This document shows positions 1 through 8,245 of a DNA stretch of 34,929 bases, piece after piece. Source of the stretch: CAYMKL01 sp964390805 (GTDB lineage: Bacteria; Chloroflexota; Anaerolineae; VGOG01); the NCBI GenBank assembly GCA_964390805.1, contig CAYMKL010000075.1:1-34929 (forward strand), in the 5' to 3' direction. The notes under the pieces were generated by a model that searched no databases, had not been told where the DNA came from, and was given only the letters and a program-made list of their open reading frames with translations. The translations under genes and the position numbers were made by a program. Each line of letters begins with the position of its first letter. Position 1 is the first letter of the stretch.

Positions 1-18
1 GACCGGCAACCCCTTCAT
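1..18 (-). CDS. 5' end of a partner gene overlapping the nuclease-like gene (partial)
   Basis: An ATG on the minus strand at 18-16 overlaps the TGA of the upstream small gene as ATGA, and the reading frame (M K G L P V) runs off the window edge. The AAGGG just before it could serve as a ribosome site. A four-base overlap is the usual sign of translational coupling. PBECR-like small proteins of this type are often followed by a DUF2283-type small protein; whether this is one cannot be decided from six codons. Confidence 0.35.
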
Positions 19-317
19 CCCTTGTACTCTTGAGGGGTAGCCTGAGTAGTTACCTTGCGAGCGATGAACGCTGTAATGATGAATCCATCATCTTGACTGA
101 TTTCTCTGTATATGACATGGAGATACCTTTGCCTGGCAACAGGTGAGACGGCTATCAGTGAGCCAGCATAACCACGCAAAACCCAAGCCGGCTGCTCAAT
201 CGCATCTAGCATCCTGTCATAGTACGCTTCCATGTACGGCTTGTTGCTTACAATGTGTTCCCATCTTTCTGCCGTAAGTCGAATAGGAACCTCATTGACT
301 GAATATGCTACATCCAC
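15..317 (-). CDS. Small PBECR/RelE-like nuclease-fold protein (candidate toxin)
   Basis: The 100-residue protein has the pattern of the phage-Barnase/EndoU/ColicinE5/RelE-like (PBECR) group: RLTAERWEHIV near residues 13-23, a central stretch of predicted helices, and a strand-rich end containing RYLHVIYREIS and DGFIITAFIARK. In this group the conserved His, Arg and Lys positions are thought to act on RNA. The start is GTG at 317, preceded by GGGAGA at good spacing. It overlaps the next gene by ATGA, so the two are probably one operon, as in toxin-antitoxin-like pairs. The family match is by eye; activity is inferred. It could also be a domesticated small protein without toxicity. Confidence 0.6.
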   Translation of the reverse strand: MDVAYSVNEVPIRLTAERWEHIVSNKPYMEAYYDRMLDAIEQPAWVLRGYAGSLIAVSPVARQRYLHVIYREISQDDGFIITAFIARKVTTQATPQEYKG

Positions 318-471
318 TAACTATCTCCCAACAGACCTTCTACTACGAGTACAGGAAACAGCCAGCCTCATATCATGGCCCGTCGTTTCTCCGTTGGCGC
401 TGGTGGCGATTCCTCCGCACAGCGAGGCGTGGCGTGCTTGCAGCGGGGACAGATCTGCCCGTGGGTTTGGA

Positions 472-568
472 TCACGAAAGCTGCGAAAGGCCGCGAAAGG
501 CGCGAAAGTGTGCTCGCCGACAGGACTCCCTTTCGTGTAGTTCGTGTGCTTTCGTGACCTTCGTGTTC
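472..568. repeat. Degenerate CACGAAGG/GCGAAAGG short-word tract
   Basis: Words of the type GCGAAAGG (four imperfect copies, about 475-510) and TTCGTG (four copies, about 532-566) follow each other with variable spacing. Similar tracts are common between genes of environmental bacterial genomes. No function is evident. Confidence 0.6.
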
Positions 569-705
569 CGAAGCCTGTTTGTCGGGCAATGCTTCGAGAC
601 ACTCCCCTTGTTTGGCAGTCATCGTTGCCCGGCCAGCCTGCCACAGAGCGGCGTCGTTAAGATAGGCCATCAAGAGGATACACCCACTTCCGTTTCTTGT
701 CAAAA

Positions 706-733
706 GGGATTGCTCAGACTGGTTACACTCCCA
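706..733. repeat. Dispersed 28-base repeat, copy 1
   Basis: This word, centred on GGTTACACTCCCA, matches 10014-10041 at 24 of 28 positions, and all four differences are transitions. Both copies are in intergenic DNA in the same orientation. Confidence 0.5.
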
Positions 734-843
734 AGACCTGAGACGTTCTTCTTGACTGTGGATGTGCCGTAATACTCCGCGCTGCCGAGACCGGCAACAA
801 GTCGAATCTCGATTAGGTGGTCGGCTGCTGTGAGCGGTTGGGC

Positions 844-1650
844 TTAGGCGCCGCCGTGTTGCTCTTCCAAGACCCTGGCACAAGTACCCGCGAGCCATGG
901 GTTATCTCGAGTGAGTTGCAGCAAATTGAACTGAACTGTTTGAGTGATTTCATCAACCGTGGTCTTCCTCGCCTCTGCTACGGCCTGAACAACATCTTTC
1001 ACCAGTATCGGCATTCCAGGTCCACCGATGAACCCTCTCGGCCCTCCAGGATTGTCCGTCTCTGTCAGCAGTTGCCCCGAAGGTACCTTCTTCGCAATAA
1101 CCTGTATGTGCTCGGAGTACAACACCTCGACTCCTATCGTGAAGTACACTCCTCTGGCTGCTAACTCCCTGAAGACATCCAAAGGCCCTGAATACCAGTG
1201 CACTATTACCCGTGGAATTTCATAGCGGTCGAGCAGCTCCAAAACTGCCTCTTCTGCCCCCTTGCTGTGAAGGTTGACTATCTTCCCTTGTTCCCTGCCT
1301 GCGGCCAGAAAGAACTCAAACACTCTCCTCTGGGCTGGATACTCGGAAGCGTCTTTGACAAAGTAGAAGTCCAGTCCGATTTCGCCAAGCAACGGGCTGC
1401 GTTCGATGGCTTCACTCAGTTCCTCCAAACGATCAGCATATTCGGGAGCGTTCCAAGGATGTACACCAAAGATAGGCAACACCAGATCGCTCATTTCACC
1501 TATTGCCAGGTTTCGCTCATATGACAGAAGGTCCATTGAATTGCTGATGGTGAAGATTCTATGTTGAGTGACCTCTTCCAAGGCCGATTCTAATGCACCT
1601 TCACCTACGAGATCATATCTATCCAAGTGCGAATGAGCGTCAACAAGCAT
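844..1650 (-). CDS. TatD-family metal-dependent hydrolase
   Basis: This is a TIM-barrel amidohydrolase of the TatD family, whose members act as 3'-5' exonucleases or phosphoesterases with two divalent metals. The metal ligands are all visible: H6 and H8 in DAHSHLD, E90 in GEIGLD, H128, H151 in HWYSG, and D199 in TETDNPG. At about 268 residues it has the usual length. The ATG at 1650 is chosen over an upstream TTG because GGAGGGG sits just before it; the TTG lies inside that ribosome site. It lies 107 bases downstream of the ABC permease on the same strand. TatD proteins also occur in Qat defence operons, but the other Qat genes are absent here. Family confidence is high; the substrate is unknown. 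Confidence 0.88.
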   Translation of the reverse strand: MLVDAHSHLDRYDLVGEGALESALEEVTQHRIFTISNSMDLLSYERNLAIGEMSDLVLPIFGVHPWNAPEYADRLEELSEAIERSPLLGEIGLDFYFVKDASEYPAQRRVFEFFLAAGREQGKIVNLHSKGAEEAVLELLDRYEIPRVIVHWYSGPLDVFRELAARGVYFTIGVEVLYSEHIQVIAKKVPSGQLLTETDNPGGPRGFIGGPGMPILVKDVVQAVAEARKTTVDEITQTVQFNLLQLTRDNPWLAGTCARVLEEQHGGA

Positions 1651-1757
1651 TTTCCCCTCCAAATCCGAACGCGAGTGTATCAGCCTCTCTCTTTCAGTAT
1701 GAATAGGCGACTAACAGCAAGTCAGTGACGGGCCTTTGACTCGGGAGGCGGCGGCTT

Positions 1758-2936
1758 TCATCCAGCACTCGCCCACATGTGATGCCTGGTAAACAGCCAT
1801 GTCCCCATGGCAAAGAATACCACGGTAAGAACTGCAATGGCTCCCAATTCAAATACCACATCGCCCAATCCCGCACCGAAGTTCAGTATCTTGCCTAATG
1901 CGGATATGGTGTGTGTGGTGGGGAGGACGTCATTGATGTTCACCGAACGGCTGCCCACGGTAAAGAGACGAAGAGGGGGAAGCGGAAACATGCCTCCGGA
2001 AAAGAACATCAGGATGAAAAATGGAAAACAGCCAATGGTCAGCAGATCGAAAATGGTCCGCAAGAATGCTGCCACTACCAGACTGATGGCGATAACCGAC
2101 AAGCTTGACAGAAGACCAACCACCGTCACGGCAAGCAGCGAGCCTGAGCTCTGGTATCCCAGACCAACTGCAGTCAAGAAGGTAAGCGCCAGGGTCAGCA
2201 GGCCAACGATGATCTGCGTCAAACTCACCGCTGAGAGCCACTCAAAAGTCGTCATATTGGAAAGACGCAGGCGGATGATGGTGCCGTTATCCTTCTCCTT
2301 TATGAGGGTGGCAGCGGCTGTGAACATCAGCATGATCAGACCCAGGGTCAGCAAACCGGGAACGTAGAGGTCAAATTCGCTCAGTGATGCCGTGCCGCTG
2401 ACTGTTTCCGCCCGAAGTTCCAGCGGACCTTTCGAACCTGTCATGGCTGCTGTGTATTCGTAGGTAATCATATCACTCCAGACAACCGCCATCAGGTAAT
2501 TGGCGTTTGCTGGATTGCCGTAAGTTCTGACAACCACAGGAGGTGGTTGATTCCCCAGCCTGTAATCCAGGAGGTCCCTCGAAAAGTGCTTCGGGATTTC
2601 CACCACCAGATCCACGGAATCGTGTGCTAGCCGGTTGCGTGCCACGTCAATCTCTTCTTCCTGCTGCACCTCCAAGATTCTCATCCCTTCAGGGTATCTC
2701 GCACTCATCATCTCGGAGATCAATCCCTCTCCGGCAGTAAGAACACCGCTGTCAACTGCTGCTGCTCCCTCGTCCTGATTGACGACAAGGACCCGGTAGG
2801 GAGTTTGTGATGCCTCCCCAAAGTATAGATACATGAGCACCACGAAGAACGGTCCAAACGTCAGCGTTAGAACGAGGATCTTCCAGTCTCGGAGGTTTTC
2901 AAGTATTGCCTTTTTGAACAGGCTGATCCATCTCAC
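1758..2936 (-). CDS. ABC-2 type transporter permease
   Basis: The integral membrane subunit of an ABC exporter, 392 residues. It has one N-terminal membrane segment (about residues 18-38), a large extracytoplasmic domain to about residue 180, then five hydrophobic segments, the layout of ABC-2 permeases of the YhgE/drug-efflux kind. The start is GTG at 2936 within GTGA, so it overlaps the stop of the ATPase gene by four bases and is translationally coupled to it. Together the two should form a homodimeric or heterodimeric exporter in the cytoplasmic membrane. The substrate cannot be told from sequence; antibiotics, lipids or peptides are typical for the family. Confidence 0.88.
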   Translation of the reverse strand: MRWISLFKKAILENLRDWKILVLTLTFGPFFVVLMYLYFGEASQTPYRVLVVNQDEGAAAVDSGVLTAGEGLISEMMSARYPEGMRILEVQQEEEIDVARNRLAHDSVDLVVEIPKHFSRDLLDYRLGNQPPPVVVRTYGNPANANYLMAVVWSDMITYEYTAAMTGSKGPLELRAETVSGTASLSEFDLYVPGLLTLGLIMLMFTAAATLIKEKDNGTIIRLRLSNMTTFEWLSAVSLTQIIVGLLTLALTFLTAVGLGYQSSGSLLAVTVVGLLSSLSVIAISLVVAAFLRTIFDLLTIGCFPFFILMFFSGGMFPLPPLRLFTVGSRSVNINDVLPTTHTISALGKILNFGAGLGDVVFELGAIAVLTVVFFAMGTWLFTRHHMWASAG

Positions 2937-3892
2937 TCCCGCAACCTCCTGCCGGTTAGGGCAATGAAGACATCTTCCAACGTTTTCTTCCGAATGGTCA
3001 TGTCCTGGATTTGCAGGTGGGTGCTCCGCACCCTATCTAGCAAGGGCGGAAGCACGTCCAGAATGTCAACGCCTACCAGACGCAGGGTCCCCTGCTCATA
3101 GGCCAGATGGCGCAGGTTTTCTGGAAGAGCCTGCTGCAAGCGATTCAACGCGTCTTCCTGCCCTTCAGAGACTCTGATCTCCAGAATATCACCAGCTCCG
3201 ATTTGGCTTTTGAGGCCTTCAGGTGTGTCGAGAACCAGCAACTGGCCATGGTCAATAATCGCGATACGATCGGACAGACGATCCGCTTCATCCATGTCGT
3301 GGGTGGACAAGATCACGGTTATCCTTTTGGCCAGCGATCGGATGTACTCTCTTACCCGTATCCGGCTCTGCGGGTCGAGTCCGGCCTGCGGTTCATCGAG
3401 GATCAATATCTCTGGATCATGAACAAGGGCCAATGCAATATTCAGCCGGCGCTTCATCCCGCCAGAGAGCGTCTTGGCCAGCTTATGCCTCCTGTCAATA
3501 AGCCCCATGATTTCCAGCAACTCCAGCGCTTTTTTTCTGGCTGCATCCAGGCTGACGTCATATAGCCGACCCATGATCTCCAACTGTTCGAGGCATGTCA
3601 ATGATTCCCATATGACCACGTTCTGAGGACAAAGGCCGATCATTTTTTTGCATTCCCGGTAATTGTCCTTCAGTGAACGGTTAGCGATTATTACCTCACC
3701 GGCATCACTCTTTAGCAAACCGCATATCATGTTGATGGTAGTGGTTTTTCCAGCACCGTTGGGCCCCAGAAAACCGAATATCTCACCCCGGAATACATCT
3801 AACGATAGATCGTTGACCGCAGCCAAATCTCCATAAGATTTCTTTAGACCCCTGAGACTCAGAATGACGTTTGAGTGTGCCGTATGCGTCAA
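2933..3892 (-). CDS. ABC transporter ATP-binding protein (ABC-2 exporter, DrrA/CcmA-like)
   Basis: The motor subunit of the exporter, 319 residues. Walker A is GPNGAGKTT at 43-51, the Q-loop is near Q90, the signature LSGGM is at 142-146, Walker B LILDEP at 163-168 and the switch His is at 198. About 90 C-terminal residues after the ATPase core resemble the extension of DrrA-type proteins. The start is TTG at 3892: an AAAGGAG lies four bases upstream and no ATG fits. It begins only nine bases after the NotI-like gene ends, so it probably shares a transcript with the restriction-modification genes, an unusual association. Confidence 0.92.
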   Translation of the reverse strand: MTHTAHSNVILSLRGLKKSYGDLAAVNDLSLDVFRGEIFGFLGPNGAGKTTTINMICGLLKSDAGEVIIANRSLKDNYRECKKMIGLCPQNVVIWESLTCLEQLEIMGRLYDVSLDAARKKALELLEIMGLIDRRHKLAKTLSGGMKRRLNIALALVHDPEILILDEPQAGLDPQSRIRVREYIRSLAKRITVILSTHDMDEADRLSDRIAIIDHGQLLVLDTPEGLKSQIGAGDILEIRVSEGQEDALNRLQQALPENLRHLAYEQGTLRLVGVDILDVLPPLLDRVRSTHLQIQDMTIRKKTLEDVFIALTGRRLRE

Positions 3893-3901
3893 CGTGCTCC
3901 T

Positions 3902-4768
3902 TTACTTTCTGGCTTGACTAAACCGTACACTGAGTCTGGCCTGCAACTTGGTGTTCAGTTTTTGCACGAATTCGTCCTTGTTGGGTAGGCCAGGGTTGTT
4001 TCGCATTGCCTGGTACACCTCGTCTACGGTGGTCGAGATGAAGCGAGTTGGGATTAGGGCCAGGCGATCATCTTTACGAACAAAACTGTACAGAGCAAAT
4101 CGTGAAGCATGTCCAGATGAAAACCCAGCCGTCTTGAGGCCATACCGATTGACTAGGTTTGCATAAATGTATTCTTGAACCACCCAATAGCATTTTGTGT
4201 CCCAGGTTTCGTACACGATGCCTTTGTTCATCAACTGGGTTATGGCGCGCTTGATGGAATCGTAGGTGTTCATGCCGAATTTGTAAGTTTGTTCTTGCAG
4301 ATCGCGCCCCTGAAAGAAATCAAGTATCCCTTGAATCAATCCCCCTGTACTGGTCGTGGAGTCGGATTGAAACTCGACAGATACAAAATCCTCCACTTCA
4401 GGCTTCATTGGTTTATGCCGAACGAGAACGTAATCTATGCTACCCACGTTTGGCAGCCTGACTTCAGGAAACGCGATGGTGTTGTTGAAATCACCGAAGT
4501 AGTGCAAAGCAACGTCCTCTAGGACCCTGGATACGCCTTCGATGGTGCCCTGTTCTTCAAAACGACGCGGACAAATGGTGTGGATTTCGCCATTGTGCTC
4601 CGCAGAACAGACACCAAAAGGGTAATCAATCAGCCGACTTCTCTTGTTGCAAGGGCGATTTACGAACGGGCACCAGTGTCTCTCGCGGACGCCCTCGGCC
4701 TCTGCTGAGCGGTTCTCAATTGGGTATCCAAAGATCTCTGCTGGACGGTTGCCTGTGCTTCTCGCCAT
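3902..4768 (-). CDS. NotI-family type II restriction endonuclease
   Basis: A 288-residue protein with the features of the NotI endonuclease family, which cuts rare GC-rich sites. The N-terminal FGYPIENRS block is followed by four cysteines (33, 40, 54, 66, in WCPF, PCNK, GVCS and ICPRRF) matching the iron-binding Cys4 site of NotI. The nuclease core has D112 (GSIDYV) and E132-x-Q134 (VEFQSD), the variant PD-(D/E)XK signature of NotI with Gln in place of Lys. A longer frame reaches back to 4861, but the ATG at 4768 is preferred: it overlaps the methylase stop as TGATG and puts the conserved block at the N-terminus. It pairs with the methyltransferase immediately upstream. The recognition sequence is not deducible. 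Confidence 0.85.
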   Translation of the reverse strand: MARSTGNRPAEIFGYPIENRSAEAEGVRERHWCPFVNRPCNKRSRLIDYPFGVCSAEHNGEIHTICPRRFEEQGTIEGVSRVLEDVALHYFGDFNNTIAFPEVRLPNVGSIDYVLVRHKPMKPEVEDFVSVEFQSDSTTSTGGLIQGILDFFQGRDLQEQTYKFGMNTYDSIKRAITQLMNKGIVYETWDTKCYWVVQEYIYANLVNRYGLKTAGFSSGHASRFALYSFVRKDDRLALIPTRFISTTVDEVYQAMRNNPGLPNKDEFVQKLNTKLQARLSVRFSQARK

Positions 4769-6822
4769 CAGCTTTTTCCTTGCATAAGCTCTTTCCAAAT
4801 AGTGCGAATTTCCATCGTTGAATGTCCACTCTCCAACAGCCAACCTAATGTCATGCCACATTGACGACAGAAGGTTTCGCTGTCATTGCTGTCAATAGCT
4901 TCCAATGGTGACCAGGAAGCAGTCGGCGCGTGCCCATCGAGAGCGAAAACCAGAATGCTATCGTGCTTGATCGCGTTCAAATTCCTGATGTGTACTGAGA
5001 TGGGATGTTCCGAAAACACGGCGTAGACGTTCATCAGTCTGAAGCCAGCGCTTTTGAGGGCAATGGTAAGTTCTGCCCATGCATTAGGATCCCAGTGATG
5101 GAACGTGAATACCATTCGTCCCATACCACGTTTGAGTACGCGCCCACATTCAGCAAAAATGCCTGCCAGCACCGTCGTGAAGCTACTGCTATCGTCAGTT
5201 GTTCTAGTCGCTACAGCACTAAGGGCTTCGTTGTAGGTCCAATTGACTTCGTCAGGAAGCAAATGTGCCAGCCATACTCTGAAGAAAGCGCCCAAGTTAC
5301 TGTATTGTACGCTGTCATAGTAGGGAGGATCGGTCACGATCAAATCTACCGAATGATCGTCAATCGGCAGGTCGCGGGAGTCGCCGTGAATGAGCCAAAA
5401 GGTTTGACGACCAGTTGTCAGCTCACTTTGGTCAAGAGCCTCAATGCCGCCATCCACTTCTCCTGGTATCTTGATCAACTGACTTTTACCATTGGGCCGA
5501 ATCTTTCGTTCCACCGGCGATATGGCCCATTTGCGCCCACGTTCGATGCGATCACGAAATAGCAGTTGCAGATTGCCAGAAGACTTTTGGCGATTGACAG
5601 GGTTGTTCTCCAAAGAGGTGTAGGGAAAGGAATAAGCGTGGAGGGCAAAAACGTGCCGAATAGCGCCTGGCCGCCGTTTGTACCAGCCCTTGTAACCACA
5701 GAGCATGGAGTTGAATTCAAGTGAGGTGGATACCAGCAAGCCCAGGTTGAGTTTTATCACCCCATCGTAATCGCGCAGTTGCCGAATGGCCTGGTGGAGG
5801 TAAAGCAATTGACGGGATGAGAAAACGTCAAGATATGAGTTGATGTTGCGCTTTATCAGATCACCGGATTTAGGGCCATCTTGCACCGTGAAATCTTCTA
5901 GCGCTCCAAAGTCCAGCCCGTCCCGCAGCATTTCAGCCCGGTCAATTCGCGCCAAATCGGACTCACCAGGTGAGCGAAAGAATAGACCATGCTCAGGGCA
6001 GGCTGCCACAATTGCAATCGGCACGTAGCGAGCATAATACGGCACATCGAGCACTTCCTGGTACTTCTGTCCACAGACTGGGCAAGTCTTCTCGGCTTTG
6101 GTGATCAAGCGCGTGGTCTTGGCTGAACCATTGGGGCGGGTTTGGCTGTCGGTGATCTCCCAACTCTCCGGCCAAATGCGGATCTTGCGGTCAGCCTCGT
6201 GGCGCAAATCGTATTGGTCAATTTGCACAGCCTCTCCACAGGCGCAGGATTTGCGCAGGCCGTGGAGGGTATACTGAAAGTCGAGGGTCTGCTGGCAGGT
6301 TGGACATTCAGTTTGGAAATAGTGCCCCAGGTTGTCATGTAGCTCGGCAAAGAACTGATTGAAAGCGGCCCGTAACTCTGGCAAAGCTGCTCCAGTCAGG
6401 CTAGCTCGAGCCTGTACAACTGGAATCGGATCTATGTCTGCCCCAATAACATTCGCACCCAACCGGATTGCTTCGTGAAGGGTTGTGCCACCGCCCATCA
6501 TTGGATCGAGCACGATTTTGCCTTCTAACCCACCAGGAGCATAATAGTCACGCCGTTTAACGTTGGGCACAAATTGCTTGAGTATGGCACGAAAAGTAGA
6601 ACCGCAGCGTCGCGCCCACCATTTATGCAGATAGGTATTGGGACGGAAGAGATGCTTGTTGTACACCTCCAGTCGGGAAAGCTCATCAACGAACTTTTCG
6701 GGAAAGGAATCGTCCATCACCAGGCTGAGTTCTGTTTGAGGGGCGCGGTATAGTTCATCAAAGGCCAACTGTCGGGCCTCTCGAATGATATGATTCGCTG
6801 GAGATTCGGCTTTTTCGGTCAT
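4768..6822 (-). CDS. DNA methyltransferase (DPPY class) of the NotI-like restriction-modification system
   Basis: An AdoMet-dependent amino-methyltransferase of 684 residues. Motif I (DPMMGGGTT) is at 106-114 with the acidic partner in GADIDP near 128-132; the catalytic motif DPPY is at 498-501, followed by YSNLGAFFRVWL, as in DUF1156-type methylases. Between them sit two zinc-ribbon-like cysteine groups (CPTC...CACG at 173-195; CPVC...CPEHG at 247-278) and a linker that probably recognises DNA. An N-terminal YLHKWWARR block (64-72) is also typical. It should protect the host site by N6-adenine or N4-cytosine methylation. The ATG at 6822 has AGGA upstream. It lies below a promoter-bearing repeat (6933-6970) and overlaps its endonuclease by one base. 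Confidence 0.88.
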   Translation of the reverse strand: MTEKAESPANHIIREARQLAFDELYRAPQTELSLVMDDSFPEKFVDELSRLEVYNKHLFRPNTYLHKWWARRCGSTFRAILKQFVPNVKRRDYYAPGGLEGKIVLDPMMGGGTTLHEAIRLGANVIGADIDPIPVVQARASLTGAALPELRAAFNQFFAELHDNLGHYFQTECPTCQQTLDFQYTLHGLRKSCACGEAVQIDQYDLRHEADRKIRIWPESWEITDSQTRPNGSAKTTRLITKAEKTCPVCGQKYQEVLDVPYYARYVPIAIVAACPEHGLFFRSPGESDLARIDRAEMLRDGLDFGALEDFTVQDGPKSGDLIKRNINSYLDVFSSRQLLYLHQAIRQLRDYDGVIKLNLGLLVSTSLEFNSMLCGYKGWYKRRPGAIRHVFALHAYSFPYTSLENNPVNRQKSSGNLQLLFRDRIERGRKWAISPVERKIRPNGKSQLIKIPGEVDGGIEALDQSELTTGRQTFWLIHGDSRDLPIDDHSVDLIVTDPPYYDSVQYSNLGAFFRVWLAHLLPDEVNWTYNEALSAVATRTTDDSSSFTTVLAGIFAECGRVLKRGMGRMVFTFHHWDPNAWAELTIALKSAGFRLMNVYAVFSEHPISVHIRNLNAIKHDSILVFALDGHAPTASWSPLEAIDSNDSETFCRQCGMTLGWLLESGHSTMEIRTIWKELMQGKS

Positions 6823-6895
6823 TACCAGTTTCCTGTTCGGTCAGGTGCTTTTTGTCCACGAGCCGCTGTCCGATCGGGATAATTGGCCGCCGCGT

Positions 6896-6970
6896 GGCGT
6901 GTTTAGGGCGCGGGGCACGGGCGTCGCCTCACTTGCCTCAAGTATACTGCAAGATGGTCAGTTAGGCAAG
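6896..6970. repeat. Dispersed promoter-bearing repeat, copy A
   Basis: This 75-base block resembles 10067-10142. The inner 38 bases (6933-6970) match the other copy at 37 of 38 positions, while the outer half is more diverged. The core is bounded by short inverted ends, CTTGCCT and AGGCAAG, and holds a palindromic AGTATACT. Both copies lie upstream of minus-strand genes and carry the same -35/-10 pair. Confidence 0.75.
6941..6969 (-). promoter_or_regulatory. Predicted sigma70 promoter for the restriction-modification genes
   Basis: On the minus strand TTGCCT (6969-6964) and TATACT (6946-6941) are separated by 17 bases. The -10 box matches consensus at five of six positions and the -35 box at four of six. 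Transcription would start near 6934, giving a leader of roughly 110 bases before the methylase ATG. The pair is conserved in the second copy of the repeat. Confidence 0.5.
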
Positions 6971-6992
6971 AAGATGTGCCCTGCTCGTTCCA

Positions 6993-8168
6993 TCAAGACC
7001 TCATACGGATGCTGCGCCTCTGGACGGTGCGGAACAGCCCCAGGACGATGATGGCTATGAAGAGGGACGCCCCGCCGAACAGGAGCGGGGCTGCGGGATT
7101 GCCAGTCAGGTCGCGTGAGAGGCCAGCAAGCGCGGGCAGTGCTGCCCCCCCGGCATAGGAACAGGTAGAAAAGATGCCCATTCCTGGCGCTCGATTTTCC
7201 GGGCGCAGAACTTCCGCTGGCAGTGCCATGATGATTCCGGCTGGGGGGCCAAAGAGCAACCCCAGCGCGACGAACAGGGCGAGCGGGTGCTGCCAGTAGG
7301 GTAGCAGGCAAATGGCTAATCCAATCCCGATGAAGCAGGTCGCCAAGATGAGATTCGGCCGCCCGACCCGCTCGGCAATGTACCCGCCCAACTGGACGGC
7401 GGGAATGACGATCCAGGTCACCACGCTAACCAGTGAGCCCGCCTCGGCCATCGTGTACCCGGTCGTGGTCAGGAATTCCGGCGCGAAACTGGGTAGACTC
7501 ACAAAACCGACGTTGAATAGCATCCAGACAGCACCGGCCAGCAAAACCAACCCTACTTCCCGATGGGAAAGGTTGAGCCCTTTGGATTGGGGCTCTTGTT
7601 CGCCGCCAACTGACGGTGGAGCGCGATAGACAATGGCCACCAGCGCGAGGGCAACAGTGCACACCACCGCTGTCAGACGCATCACCTGGGGCCAGGACCA
7701 GGCGGTGGCAAGCGGGCCTAAGGAAACGAGGCCGAGACTGATGCCAAGGGGCCAACTGCTCACCAGGATCGCCATCGCCGTGACGATCTCCCGTCCGGCG
7801 AACCAATCTGCAACCATTTTGATCAACAGAACATTGAGCAGTACCCCACCCACGCCGCCCAGCAAGCGTCCGACAGTTACCAGAGCGTACGAGTCGCTAG
7901 CGCCCATCACCAGCCCCCCGATCGCCATCAGCCCCAACGCCGTCACAACAACGCGCTTGTCGCCGAAGCGTTTGCCCAGGAGACCCCCAGGGAAGGCAAG
8001 GACGATACCTGGCAACTGGTAGAGGCCGATAAGCGCCCCCAGTTGCGCGTAATCTATGTTCAGGTCTTCCACCAGAAAGGAGGAGACCGATCCAACAGAT
8101 TGATACTGGAACCCCATCGCGGTTCGCACGACGAACAGCACGGCGAGAATGAGCCAGCGGTTCTCCAT
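6993..8168 (-). CDS. Major facilitator superfamily transporter
   Basis: A 391-residue polytopic membrane protein with about twelve hydrophobic segments and the MFS loop motif GGLLGKRFGDKR near residues 61-72 between segments 2 and 3, plus a related ERVGRP in the second half. The overall pattern resembles CynX/NNP-like anion or sugar-acid transporters. The ATG at 8168 follows GAGGGGG at four bases. It lies 77 bases downstream of the sugar-isomerase-like gene, so the two may be co-transcribed and share a carbohydrate substrate, which is inference only. The 3' end at 6993 is followed by the promoter of the methylase gene. Confidence 0.88.
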   Translation of the reverse strand: MENRWLILAVLFVVRTAMGFQYQSVGSVSSFLVEDLNIDYAQLGALIGLYQLPGIVLAFPGGLLGKRFGDKRVVVTALGLMAIGGLVMGASDSYALVTVGRLLGGVGGVLLNVLLIKMVADWFAGREIVTAMAILVSSWPLGISLGLVSLGPLATAWSWPQVMRLTAVVCTVALALVAIVYRAPPSVGGEQEPQSKGLNLSHREVGLVLLAGAVWMLFNVGFVSLPSFAPEFLTTTGYTMAEAGSLVSVVTWIVIPAVQLGGYIAERVGRPNLILATCFIGIGLAICLLPYWQHPLALFVALGLLFGPPAGIIMALPAEVLRPENRAPGMGIFSTCSYAGGAALPALAGLSRDLTGNPAAPLLFGGASLFIAIIVLGLFRTVQRRSIRMRS

Positions 8169-8245
8169 TGCGCCCCCTCATAGTTGTTATTTCTCGACCG
8201 ATCTTCCAGTAGGAGTTCTTTCGGATTATGCGGTCATCTTGAAGC

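Larger units (their letters stand above)
318..843. other. Gene-free repeat-rich interval between TatD hydrolase and nuclease-like gene
   Basis: No convincing gene lies in these 526 bases. From about 472 to 568 the sequence is a degenerate tandem of GCGAAAGG-like and TTCGTG-like words, readable on the minus strand as CACGAAGG/CACGAAAG repeats. Positions 706-733 hold one copy of a 28-base word repeated at 10014-10041. A minus-strand ORF of 176 codons crosses the region but its middle is only a translation of the repeats and its end overlaps the TatD gene. The promoter for the small gene at 15-317 should lie at the left end, but no clear -35/-10 pair is visible. Confidence 0.6.

Noticed and set aside
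368..898. Minus-strand ORF of 176 codons across the repeat-rich interval
   Set aside because: Its middle only translates CACGAAGG-type repeats, it overlaps the TatD end, and it has no recognisable domain or ribosome site.
844..6822. Qat-type anti-phage operon because of TatD and an ABC ATPase
   Set aside because: The ATPase is an ordinary exporter subunit, and QatB/QatC-like genes are missing.
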